Positions 1 to 5,479 of a stretch of DNA of 6,166 nucleotides are shown here, one piece after another. The notes beneath the pieces are model-generated. The model had not been told where the DNA came from. It saw only the letters and a program-made list of their open reading frames with translations, and searched no databases. The translations under genes and the position numbers were made by a program. This stretch comes from an uncultured Clostridia bacterium. GTDB taxonomy: Bacteria > Bacillota > Clostridia > Christensenellales > Borkfalkiaceae. Each line of letters opens with the position of its first letter. The stretch's first letter is position 1. The DNA lies in the NCBI GenBank assembly GCA_947581885.1, contig CANPWF010000109.1, positions 1 to 6,166 of the forward strand, read 5' to 3'.

Positions 1-39
1 GAATGTACGGACTGCAAAATCACGTCATCCTTATTACCT

Positions 40-57
40 GCCCCCTTTGAAGGGGGC
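40..57. repeat. C/G-rich palindrome in left repeat cluster
   Basis: Eight-base arms (gccccctt and aagggggc) are perfectly complementary around a two-base centre. A G-rich tract follows (ggggcaggggtggggg, 58-73). Palindromes of this kind followed by a run of five or more G also occur at 5641-5696 on the right side, which suggests a shared module type. It lacks the U-tract of an intrinsic terminator. Function unknown. Confidence 0.6.
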
Positions 58-88
58 GGGGCAGGGGTGGGGGTTGAGGCTACCAATA

Positions 89-150
89 CGTCATTTCGAG
101 CAGCTGCCCGACCGCGCTCTTGCGGTCGGGCAGCGTCGTCGAGAAATCTC
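89..150. repeat. Hairpin repeat module B, left copy
   Basis: The module is framed by cgtcatttcgagc (89-101) and gtcgagaaatctc (138-150). Between them is a perfect 13-base-pair stem (103-115 with 122-134) around a six-base loop. A minimal version of the same frame without the long stem is at 6028-6054. A version with a different stem is at 5722-5763. The frame stays constant while the arm sequence changes. Confidence 0.7.
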
Positions 151-159
151 CGCCTTATG

Positions 160-217
160 AAAACTGCGGTGACCCGTTCGACACGCCGCAAGGGCAGCGG
201 CGGCTCAGGGTGACGTA
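160..217. repeat. Hairpin repeat module A, left copy
   Basis: A 23-base 5' flank (160-182, containing ctgcggtgacccgttcgac), a 6-base-pair stem (184-189 with 197-202) around the loop aagggca, and a 15-base 3' flank (gctcagggtgacgta, 203-217). The right copy at 5842-5911 has identical flanks and an almost identical loop, but entirely different and longer stem arms. Non-coding. Confidence 0.8.
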
Positions 218-236
218 ATATAGCCTTTCCGTACAT

Positions 237-293
237 TCAACCCCTTTCGGCGCGGAAGGTCGCCGCGCCACTTCCCCCTCAAGGGGCAGCGAG
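237..293. repeat. Hairpin repeat module C, left copy
   Basis: Starts with tcaacccctttcg (237-249). It has a 7-base-pair stem (249-255 with 263-269), then a segment beginning acttccccc and ending cagcgag (270-293) that can form a small C/G hairpin. The right copy at 5931-5979 keeps both conserved segments but carries a different 5-base-pair stem. Non-coding. Confidence 0.75.
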
Positions 294-298
294 AGAGG

Positions 299-376
299 GG
301 CGCACGTCATCCTGCCCGACCGTAGGGCGCACGAGCCGCAAGGCGAAGTAACAACGTCGAAGGACGGGCGTGCGCC
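299..376. repeat. Repeat module D, left copy, with 8-base inverted ends
   Basis: Bounded by an exact 8-base inverted repeat (ggcgcacg at 299-306, cgtgcgcc at 369-376). Bases 307-350 match bases 6121-6164 in reverse complement at 42 of 44 positions. The inner frame tcatcctg ... gtcgaagga is the same kind of frame as in the other modules. It lies directly downstream of the xre stop codon (minus strand), so it could shape the 3' end of that transcript, but no U-rich tract supports a classical terminator. Confidence 0.7.
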
Positions 377-389
377 ATAGAATCGGTAC

Positions 390-590
390 TCAATGGTCCG
401 TTCTGCCGAGTAGGTAATCCGCCGAGACGAGAAAAAAATCGCAAAGCGAGACGATATACGACGCTTTCGGTTCGTTCACGCCCCGTTCCCAATAGTCGAT
501 CGCCTTTTGGCTTACATCGATCTTCTTGCCGAGTTCGGCTTGGGAGAGCCCGCGTTCGAGGCGAAGTTCCTTGATCACACTTCCTATCAT
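390..590 (-). CDS. XRE-family helix-turn-helix transcriptional regulator (single domain)
   Basis: A 66-residue protein that is essentially one Cro/C1-type DNA-binding domain. Helices 2 and 3 of the HTH fall at about residues 16-37 (LSQAELGKKIDVSQKAIDYW), and the end SADYLLGRTD is typical of short Bacillota XRE repressors. It has no dimerisation, peptidase or sensor domain, so any effector must act elsewhere. The ATG at 588-590 is favoured because the HTH would otherwise be cut; no good Shine-Dalgarno is visible. A possible -10 (TAAAAT on the minus strand, 596-601) lies so close to the ATG that a leaderless mRNA is possible. It is divergent from the PH-domain gene, and palindromes between the two are the obvious candidate operators. 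The family call is firm; its target is inferred. Confidence 0.9.
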   Translation of the reverse strand: MIGSVIKELRLERGLSQAELGKKIDVSQKAIDYWERGVNEPKASYIVSLCDFFLVSADYLLGRTDH

Positions 591-600
591 GCCCCAATTT

Positions 601-645
601 TAGAAGAAAACTTCTTTGATTACTTGACAAAGAAGTTTTCTTCTT
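601..645. promoter_or_regulatory. Paired palindromic operators in xre / PH-protein divergent region
   Basis: A perfect 17-base inverted repeat (602-618 with 628-644) has a 9-base gap. Each arm is itself a palindrome: TAGAAG-AAAA-CTTCTT at 601-616 (one mismatch) and AAGAAG-TTTT-CTTCTT at 630-645 (perfect). Their centres are 29 bases apart. The right palindrome fills the spacer of the plus-strand promoter. The left one abuts the possible xre -10. Known XRE repressors bind short palindromes in their own divergent regions, so binding by the neighbouring repressor is the natural inference; it is not shown by sequence alone. Confidence 0.75.
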
Positions 646-652
646 ATATAAT
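624..652 (+). promoter_or_regulatory. Consensus sigma-70/sigma-A promoter for the PH-domain gene
   Basis: TTGACA at 624-629 and TATAAT at 647-652 are both exact consensus hexamers with a 17-base spacer. The predicted start point is near 659, just before the Shine-Dalgarno AGGAGG at 661-666. A promoter this strong in an A/T-rich island, overlaid with palindromes, suggests high expression that is normally repressed. Confidence 0.9.
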
Positions 653-671
653 GGAACAAAAGGAGGCATGT

Positions 672-1184
672 ATGAACCAAAATACCAATCCCGTGGAAAA
701 GACAACGGGGAAACTGTTGTACACCGCTCGCCGTTCGGCGTGGCACTATAAAGGGGCGTGCGCCATTGCAGTCCTGCTCGTGCTCGTCGGCATTCTTCTT
801 GCGATCATCTTCTTTGTGGGCGGGAGCTTGGCGGGGCTCGTCGGTCTCGCGCTCATCGCCGTCGGAGTGGTCGTGATCGTGTTCTCTGTGCTCGTCGCGC
901 ACGCCTATCGCATCGAGATCTATGACGATCACATCCTCGTGCACGAAGGGCTTCTCAACGTCAAAGAACGGCGTTCCATTCTCACCCCGATCGTCGGAAC
1001 GAGCGTTTCGCAGAGTTTTTGGGGACGGCTCTTCCATTACGGCGACGTGAAGATCGATAAACAGGGGGCGGGATGGGATATCTCCACCGACGATATCAGC
1101 AAACCCGAAGAATTCAAACGGTTTTTGGAATCGCTCATGAATTCCACCGATTACTCGTCTATCCACTATGTGATGAACAATTGA
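672..1184 (+). CDS. Membrane protein with bacterial PH domain (bPH2/DUF304-like)
   Basis: A 170-residue protein with two hydrophobic segments near the N terminus (about 28-49 and 53-77) forming a hairpin in the membrane. A soluble domain (about 79-155) follows that resembles the YdbS/YdbT-type bPH2 domain: strand pattern YRIEIYDDHILVHEGLL, then IVGTSVSQSFWGRLFHYGDVKI, matching the family's rule of an 'I..v....s..gRl...G.v.i' core. The ATG at 672 is chosen because AGGAGG lies five bases upstream and the promoter -10 lies at 647-652. The longer open frame back to 507 would run through the promoter and the opposite-strand xre gene. The domain family is confident; the biological role is not. Some bPH2 proteins are implicated in envelope stress or bacteriocin tolerance, but nothing here proves that. 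The gene ends at the shared terminator. Confidence 0.8.
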   Translation: MNQNTNPVEKTTGKLLYTARRSAWHYKGACAIAVLLVLVGILLAIIFFVGGSLAGLVGLALIAVGVVVIVFSVLVAHAYRIEIYDDHILVHEGLLNVKERRSILTPIVGTSVSQSFWGRLFHYGDVKIDKQGAGWDISTDDISKPEEFKRFLESLMNSTDYSSIHYVMNN

Positions 1185-1198
1185 CGATTACAAAAAAT

Positions 1199-1233
1199 AT
1201 CGCGCTGCGGAGAAAGCCGCGGCGCGATTTTTT
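1199..1233. terminator. Bidirectional intrinsic terminator
   Basis: A 12-base-pair stem (1199-1210 with 1217-1228, one G-T wobble) around the loop agaaag. It has a T-run on the plus strand (1228-1233) and an A-run on the other side (1192-1197) that reads as T on the minus strand. It ends the plus-strand PH-domain gene (stop at 1182-1184) and the minus-strand operon. The dus stop codon (1232-1234) lies in the T-run itself. Confidence 0.92.
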
Positions 1234-2221
1234 ATTCTTCTTTCATCAATTCTTCGGCAAGGGATCTTACCTCATCGGTGCTTGTCGCCGCAAAGAGGCG
1301 TTGCTTTCCCTTTGCCGCGCCGCGTGCCCCCTTCAGATAGAACGCCGCCATCTTGCGCATGTACACGAGGGCGAACCGCTCGCCGTACAGCTTTTTCGTC
1401 TCGTCGAGCTGACGCAGAAAGAGGGGAAGAAGGGGCGGCTTTTCCCGTTCGGCGATCGAGCAGAACACGCGGGGATTATAGAGTGCGGCGCGGGCGATCA
1501 TCACCCCGTCCGCCCCCGTCCGTTCGATCATCTTCTCCGCGTCCGTCCTGCTCCAAATTCCCCCGTTGGCGATGACGGGAATTTGCACGGCGTTCTTCAC
1601 CGCCGCGATCTCCGAAAAGTCGGGCGGGCCCGTATAGATCTTCTCCCGCGTTCTGCCGTGCACGGTGAGCATACACGCCCCCGCGCCCTCGAACGCCTTT
1701 GCGTATTCCGCCGCGTGCGTCTCGCCTTCCCTAATGCCGATACGGAATTTTACCGAAATTCGTTTCCCGCTCTTCACGCATTCCGAAACGATCTTTTCGG
1801 CGAGGGGAAGATTTTCGAGCAGGGCACTGCCTTCCCCGTTTCTTACGATCTTGGGCATGGGGCAGCCCATGTTGAGGTCGATGATATCGAAATCGCGCAG
1901 GGCTTCGCTCTCGCACGCCTCGCGAAGGAGGGCGGGGTCGGAGCCGAAGAGCTGTGCGGCGAGGGGCGTATTTATTTCTTCGGAGCTTTCTTCAACGGAA
2001 GAAACTTCTTCGTCCTCGGAGGGAAAGGCATGCAGAAGGAGCGAACCCGTTTCGGCGTTGGCATAATGGAGGCCCTTCGCGCTCACCATCTCGGTGAACG
2101 TGAGCCCCGCGCCCAATCTTTCGCACATCGAGCGGAAGGGCAGGTTGGTATATCCCGCCATGGGGGCGAGAAAGACGTTGTTCGGGATCTTCAACCCCCG
2201 TACGTCAAGCGCGTGCAGCAT
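1232..2221 (-). CDS. dus: tRNA-dihydrouridine synthase, DusB-type
   Basis: A 329-residue flavoenzyme that reduces uridines in the tRNA D-loop using FMN and NADPH. Visible motifs: LAPMAGYTNLPFR (18-30, FMN phosphate side), LNMGCPMPKIVRNGEGSALL (116-134) with the catalytic Cys at 120, KFRIG (158-162), TVHGRTREKIYTG (186-198) with His188 and Arg190, VIANGGI (216-222) and GADGVMIARAAL (236-247). Length is normal for the family. An odd acidic, serine-rich stretch at 68-82 (SEDEEVSSVEESSEE) sits where the family usually has a short loop. The ATG at 2219-2221 overlaps the end of yabN by 17 bases. GGAAGG lies about six bases upstream. It is the last gene of the operon, followed by the hairpin terminator. 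Family assignment is firm; assignment to DusB rather than another Dus subgroup is likely but not proven. Confidence 0.93.
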   Translation of the reverse strand: MLHALDVRGLKIPNNVFLAPMAGYTNLPFRSMCERLGAGLTFTEMVSAKGLHYANAETGSLLLHAFPSEDEEVSSVEESSEEINTPLAAQLFGSDPALLREACESEALRDFDIIDLNMGCPMPKIVRNGEGSALLENLPLAEKIVSECVKSGKRISVKFRIGIREGETHAAEYAKAFEGAGACMLTVHGRTREKIYTGPPDFSEIAAVKNAVQIPVIANGGIWSRTDAEKMIERTGADGVMIARAALYNPRVFCSIAEREKPPLLPLFLRQLDETKKLYGERFALVYMRKMAAFYLKGARGAAKGKQRLFAATSTDEVRSLAEELMKEE

Positions 2222-3605
2222 CCTTCGCCTTCCGATAGTAGAATTCTTTCTCCTCGTCGGTGAGGGAATGCACGTCCTTCCCGTCGGCGAGCACGAGCGA
2301 TTCGTACAGGCAATAGCGGTTCGAGCACTTTTTCACCGTATCGAGAAGTGCCATCTCGCAGTCGATCCCCATCGCCCTTCCGAGTTCCACGGTGCAAAAG
2401 AGTACATCGCCGAGCTCTTCGAAGATCCGCGCTTTGTCGCCGCCTTTCATCGCCTCTTTGAGTTCGATGTACTCCTCGCGGAATTTCCGTTCGAAGTTCT
2501 CGATCGTCGCCTTGTCCCAGCCGCCCTTCTCCATCCGCTTGGCGACCTTTTGGGCGCGGAGCAGAGCGGGAAAGACTGCGGGCACGTCGCGGACAGCGTC
2601 CGAATACGTAGTTTGGTGCTTCTCCGTCATCTTGTTCTTCTCCCAGACGGAGAGTGCGCCCTCGGCGTTTTCGGCATGGTCGCCGCCGAAGATATGGGTG
2701 TGCCGCGTGATGAGTTTTTCGCACAGCGTCGTCACCATGTCGCCGACGGAGAACGTCCCCTTCTCCTCCTCCATGAGGGCATGGAAAACCGCCTGCATCA
2801 ACACGTCGCCCGTCTCTTCGCAGATCTTGTCGGGGTCGCTCTTGTCGATCGCGTCGACGAGCTCGTACGCCTCTTCAATGGCGTTGATACGGATACTTTC
2901 ATGCGTCTGCACCCTGTCCCAAGGGCAGCCGTCGGGGGCACGCAGGCGGCGCATAATGGCAAGAAGATCTTCGAAATCGTACTTCTTTTTCTCCAAGAGG
3001 GGAACATCGTACACGACGAGCCCCGAAAGATTGCCGAAATCCTTTCTACGGTCGGCTTCGAAGAGGGGCATTTTCTCGGCGGAATGTTCGGAAATAAGGC
3101 AGACGGGCACTTCATCGCCGAACTGTTCGGCAAGGGAGAGTTTCCAATCGGAGAGATTGTCCGCCGTAACGTCGTAAAAGACGGCGGGAAGGGAGACGGG
3201 CCGCACGGGCGAGAAGGCGGAGTAGGCGGAATATTCCCCATTGAGTTTTGCGGCGGAAGCAAAATGCGCCGCCTTGGAACGCCCGTCGATGAGAGTGACC
3301 CTGTGTTTTAATAAAAGGCGGGCGGCTTCGTCCTCCGCGGCACAACCGTCGATACAGTAGCAGACGTTTTTATCCTTCCCGCGGCGGCGGACTTCCCTTG
3401 CGATCTTCTCCGCAAGAGAATCGTAATTCCTGCTCGATTCATACAGAAAATCGAGGGTGGTGTAGGGAATATGTTCGTCGTCAAGCGTTGCGAGCGAGGG
3501 CATCCGCTCCGTGCGTACAAGCACCTCGTCCGCCGCTCTGACCGCACGCAGTCCCCGCACCGTCAAGTCGCCCCGTTCCGTCCCCAAACTTACGATCGTG
3601 ATCAC
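2205..3605 (-). CDS. mazG: YabN-type protein: tetrapyrrole-methylase-like domain fused to tandem MazG pyrophosphohydrolase domains
   Basis: A 466-residue protein. Residues 1 to about 205 follow the SAM-dependent tetrapyrrole methylase fold seen in B. subtilis YabN. Two MazG modules follow. The first (about 211-308) has GCPWD (226-230), EEAYE (244-248), EETGD (263-267) and RHTHIFG (301-307). The second (about 362-430) has EEYIE (377-381) and EELGD (396-400). MazG hydrolyses NTPs/dNTPs to monophosphates plus pyrophosphate through metal ions held by the EExxE and ExxD residues, all present. The methylase-like domain looks degenerate: the usual G-x-G-D turn reads GTERGD and the usual PGxP loop reads DGCA, so SAM binding is doubtful. 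The C-terminal NKF..RF-type ending of MazG is also altered (KKCSNRYCLYE, 425-435). The start is GTG (3603-3605) with AAGGAG seven bases upstream. Confidence 0.92.
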   Translation of the reverse strand: MITIVSLGTERGDLTVRGLRAVRAADEVLVRTERMPSLATLDDEHIPYTTLDFLYESSRNYDSLAEKIAREVRRRGKDKNVCYCIDGCAAEDEAARLLLKHRVTLIDGRSKAAHFASAAKLNGEYSAYSAFSPVRPVSLPAVFYDVTADNLSDWKLSLAEQFGDEVPVCLISEHSAEKMPLFEADRRKDFGNLSGLVVYDVPLLEKKKYDFEDLLAIMRRLRAPDGCPWDRVQTHESIRINAIEEAYELVDAIDKSDPDKICEETGDVLMQAVFHALMEEEKGTFSVGDMVTTLCEKLITRHTHIFGGDHAENAEGALSVWEKNKMTEKHQTTYSDAVRDVPAVFPALLRAQKVAKRMEKGGWDKATIENFERKFREEYIELKEAMKGGDKARIFEELGDVLFCTVELGRAMGIDCEMALLDTVKKCSNRYCLYESLVLADGKDVHSLTDEEKEFYYRKAKDAARA

Positions 3606-4911
3606 GTTGTTTCTCCTTGTTCTTTTTTACAGTATAGAACAAATCGAGGAAAAAAGCAACCGGATAGCAGGCATTCTCCGCGATCGCCGCGCCCAAAACG
3701 GAGAACTTCGGCAGAGGCACGAGCAAAATTTGAAGCGCGAGCTTTACAAGAACGCCGAGAAGGACCGAACTCGCCGCACAGTTCGCCTTCCCCATCCCCG
3801 TGAGGCAGGAAGAGAGGGTGTTGAGCCCCGCGAGCGTCGCCGCCGATATCGAGGAAATGCGGATGAGCCGCACCAAAACGGAAAATTCTTCTTCCGCGAG
3901 GGAGGGGAAGAGAAGGCGGGCGGCGGGCTTCGAAAAGAGAAGGAGCGCGGGCACGGAGGGGACGGCGAGCGCGAGGGTATACAGGAGAGCGGATAGGGCA
4001 TGTTTTTTCGCCCCCTCCTCATCTTTACGGGCGGTGGCGGCGGCGACGGATGGGACGCTCGCCGAGGCAAGCCCGTGGCAAATCGAAGCAGGCACGCCCA
4101 CAAGGGTGAGCGCACCGCCCGCAAACAGCCCGTACAGCGAGACGGCGTTTCCCGTCCCTTCGAGCAGGCGGACGAGCACCACGCTGTCGAGCATGCGCGA
4201 GAGGGGCAGGATCGCCGCGGAGAGCATCACGGGGAGCGCGGAAAGGAAAACGGACGAGGGGGATGTCTTTCGTCCCTTTAAGCGGGGAATGCGGGGCTCT
4301 CCCGCCAATCTCCTCAAAAGATAGAGGAGGGCGCAGAGTTCGGAGAGGGTCACCGCTCCCAACGCACAGAGGGCGGCGCGGGCGGGATCGGCGCGAAAAC
4401 ACAGCGCGGGCACAAGTCCCAACCCCGCCTTAAAGAGCTGTTCGCAAATTTCCGAACAGGCGGTGGGGGCCATGTCGTTCTTCCCCTGAAAATATCCCCG
4501 CAAAACGGCGATGCCCGTCTCCAAAAAGACGGCGGGCGCGAGGACGAGATAGCAAGGAAGCAGGGCTTTCTCCCCCTGCAAATTGCTCATGACGGGGGCG
4601 AGAAGGAACATGCCGAGGGTGCCGAGGGCCCCGAGCGCGGCAAAGAGGCGGAGGGCGGTGAAGAGGGTGTCCCTTCCGTCGCTCCCCGCGGCGATCTCCC
4701 CCGCGAGCAGACGGGAAAACGCCGACGGCACCCCCGCCGAGGAGAGGGTGATGAGCACGCAAAAGAGAGGATACGCCATCTGATAGAGCCCCATGCCGTA
4801 TCCCCCCAAGATCATCGCGAGCGGCACACGGTACAGTGCCCCGATCGCCTTCGCCGCAAAACTTCCGAGGGAGAGCACCGCGGCGTTTTTCAGGTAGCTT
4901 CCGCTCTTCAT
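3481..4911 (-). CDS. SpoVB/YabM-family polysaccharide (lipid II-type) flippase
   Basis: A 476-residue polytopic membrane protein of the MATE/MurJ-like 'polysaccharide biosynthesis protein' family. Family members flip undecaprenyl-linked precursors across the membrane. It opens with SYLKNAAVLSLGSFAAKAIGALYRVPLA (5-32) and carries the SpoVB/YabM hallmark RGYFQGKNDMAPTACSEICEQL (138-159). Repeated hydrophobic segments run to about residue 427 (roughly 12-14 helices). The ATG at 4909-4911 overlaps the spoVT stop as ATGA, implying coupled translation. The frame does not stop after the last helix: residues 436-476 are read from DNA that also encodes the start of mazG. This polar, low-complexity tail looks like read-through into a neighbour's gene. 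The position between spoVT and yabN equals B. subtilis yabM. Substrate is not known. Confidence 0.88.
   Translation of the reverse strand: MKSGSYLKNAAVLSLGSFAAKAIGALYRVPLAMILGGYGMGLYQMAYPLFCVLITLSSAGVPSAFSRLLAGEIAAGSDGRDTLFTALRLFAALGALGTLGMFLLAPVMSNLQGEKALLPCYLVLAPAVFLETGIAVLRGYFQGKNDMAPTACSEICEQLFKAGLGLVPALCFRADPARAALCALGAVTLSELCALLYLLRRLAGEPRIPRLKGRKTSPSSVFLSALPVMLSAAILPLSRMLDSVVLVRLLEGTGNAVSLYGLFAGGALTLVGVPASICHGLASASVPSVAAATARKDEEGAKKHALSALLYTLALAVPSVPALLLFSKPAARLLFPSLAEEEFSVLVRLIRISSISAATLAGLNTLSSCLTGMGKANCAASSVLLGVLVKLALQILLVPLPKFSVLGAAIAENACYPVAFFLDLFYTVKKNKEKQRDHDRKFGDGTGRLDGAGTACGQSGGRGACTHGADALARNA
3613..3618 (-). promoter_or_regulatory. Shine-Dalgarno that sets the GTG start of mazG
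   Basis: AAGGAG on the minus strand lies seven bases before the GTG at 3605-3603. It is inside the reading frame of the upstream flippase gene, where it encodes Lys-Glu (residues 432-433). Its position and the methylase-like N terminus MITIVSLG that follows settle the GTG as the start, although no ATG is used. Confidence 0.8.
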
Positions 4912-5459
4912 ACGGGATCGAATTGCCCCGCGATGATCGCGGCGGTGAGGCGGGCGAGCTTGACGGCGTTCCCTTCCATCACCGCGCCCTCGTCCTGCGA
5001 GAGAAGGATCACCGCGCCGAGGCAGTCCCCGCCCGCCACGATGGGCGCGATCACCTGTGCCGTCGCACGGTATTCGCCGTCCTCCGCGATCTCTACGATG
5101 TCGCCCCCTTCCTTGCGGTTGGCGAGATAGCTCGAACGCGCGTCCATGATCTCGCCGAGTTTCTTTGAGACGGTCTTTCCCGCGATGAGCTTCTTCCCCG
5201 TGCCGTAGGCGGCGAGCACCGTGTCCGTATCGGCGACGGCGGAAAGAAAGCCGCTCTGCTCGAAGAGGGACTTCGCCGTGCTGTCTGCGAATCGCTCCAC
5301 CGAGGCGATGGGGGAGTACTTTTTGAGCATCAGCTCGTCGCGGTCGGTGAAGAGTTCGAGGGGATCTCCCTCGCGAATGCGCAACGTGCGCCGTATTTCT
5401 TTCGGAATGACGACGCGCCCGAGTTCGTCGATGCGCCGCACGATTCCCGTTGCTTTCAT
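4908..5459 (-). CDS. spoVT: Stage V sporulation protein T (AbrB plus GAF-like domains)
   Basis: A 183-residue regulator, close to the 178 residues of B. subtilis SpoVT. The N-terminal AbrB/MazE-type swapped-hairpin DNA-binding domain is nearly canonical: MKATGIVRRIDELGRVVIPK, then EIRRTLRIREGDPLELF (21-37). Residues of about 52-183 form the GAF-like C-terminal domain with ATAQVIAPIVAGGDCLGAVILLS (132-154). In Bacillus, SpoVT acts in the forespore, tuning sigma-G genes and spore germination properties. The ATG at 5457-5459 is chosen because GGAGG (5466-5470) lies six bases upstream and because MKATGIVRRIDELGR is the normal family N terminus; the frame stays open to 5666 but that part is repeat DNA. 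It is the first gene of the operon and overlaps the flippase by four bases. It strongly implies a spore-forming ancestry. Confidence 0.96.
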   Translation of the reverse strand: MKATGIVRRIDELGRVVIPKEIRRTLRIREGDPLELFTDRDELMLKKYSPIASVERFADSTAKSLFEQSGFLSAVADTDTVLAAYGTGKKLIAGKTVSKKLGEIMDARSSYLANRKEGGDIVEIAEDGEYRATAQVIAPIVAGGDCLGAVILLSQDEGAVMEGNAVKLARLTAAIIAGQFDPV

Positions 5460-5479
5460 ACAAAACCTCCGTGTACTTT

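Larger units (their letters stand above)
1..238. repeat. Left mosaic intergenic repeat, MITE-like, with inverted ends
   Basis: No convincing gene lies in bases 1-389; the stretch is built from palindromic modules. The first ten bases (gaatgtacgg) are the exact reverse complement of 229-238, and the similarity continues loosely inward to a cgtca motif at 23-27 facing a tgacg motif at 211-215, so the segment has imperfect inverted ends of about 25 bases. Inside are a C/G-rich near-perfect palindrome (40-57), a long hairpin module (89-150) and a second hairpin module (160-217). A related arrangement with similar ends lies at about 5697-5931. No transposase or REP-associated tyrosine transposase is present in the window, so mobility is only inferred. 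The element may continue past base 1. Confidence 0.6.

Noticed and set aside
1..389. tRNA, rRNA or riboswitch
   Set aside because: I saw no tRNA cloverleaf with a conserved TTCGA-type arm in the right geometry and no known riboswitch core. The hairpins belong to the repeat modules.
507..671. N-terminal extension of the PH-domain gene back to 507
   Set aside because: It would lie antisense to xre and be translated through the promoter hexamers. A proper AGGAGG and start lie at 661-674.
390..1184. Toxin-antitoxin module (XRE antitoxin plus membrane toxin)
   Set aside because: The genes are divergent rather than co-directional, and the membrane protein has a folded PH domain of 170 residues rather than a short toxic helix.
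1073..2263. 396-codon open frame on the plus strand over the dus gene
   Set aside because: The opposite strand carries an unmistakable Dus with all catalytic motifs. This frame is Arg/His-rich, has no recognisable domain, and is a G+C-driven shadow.
2094..3311. 405-codon open frame on the plus strand over mazG
   Set aside because: It is antisense to well-conserved MazG domains, has no motif of its own and no Shine-Dalgarno, and is explained by high G+C content.
4912..5463. Upstream part of the long minus-strand frame leading into the flippase
   Set aside because: It overlaps spoVT in another frame and has no family similarity. The flippase begins at the ATGA overlap at 4911.
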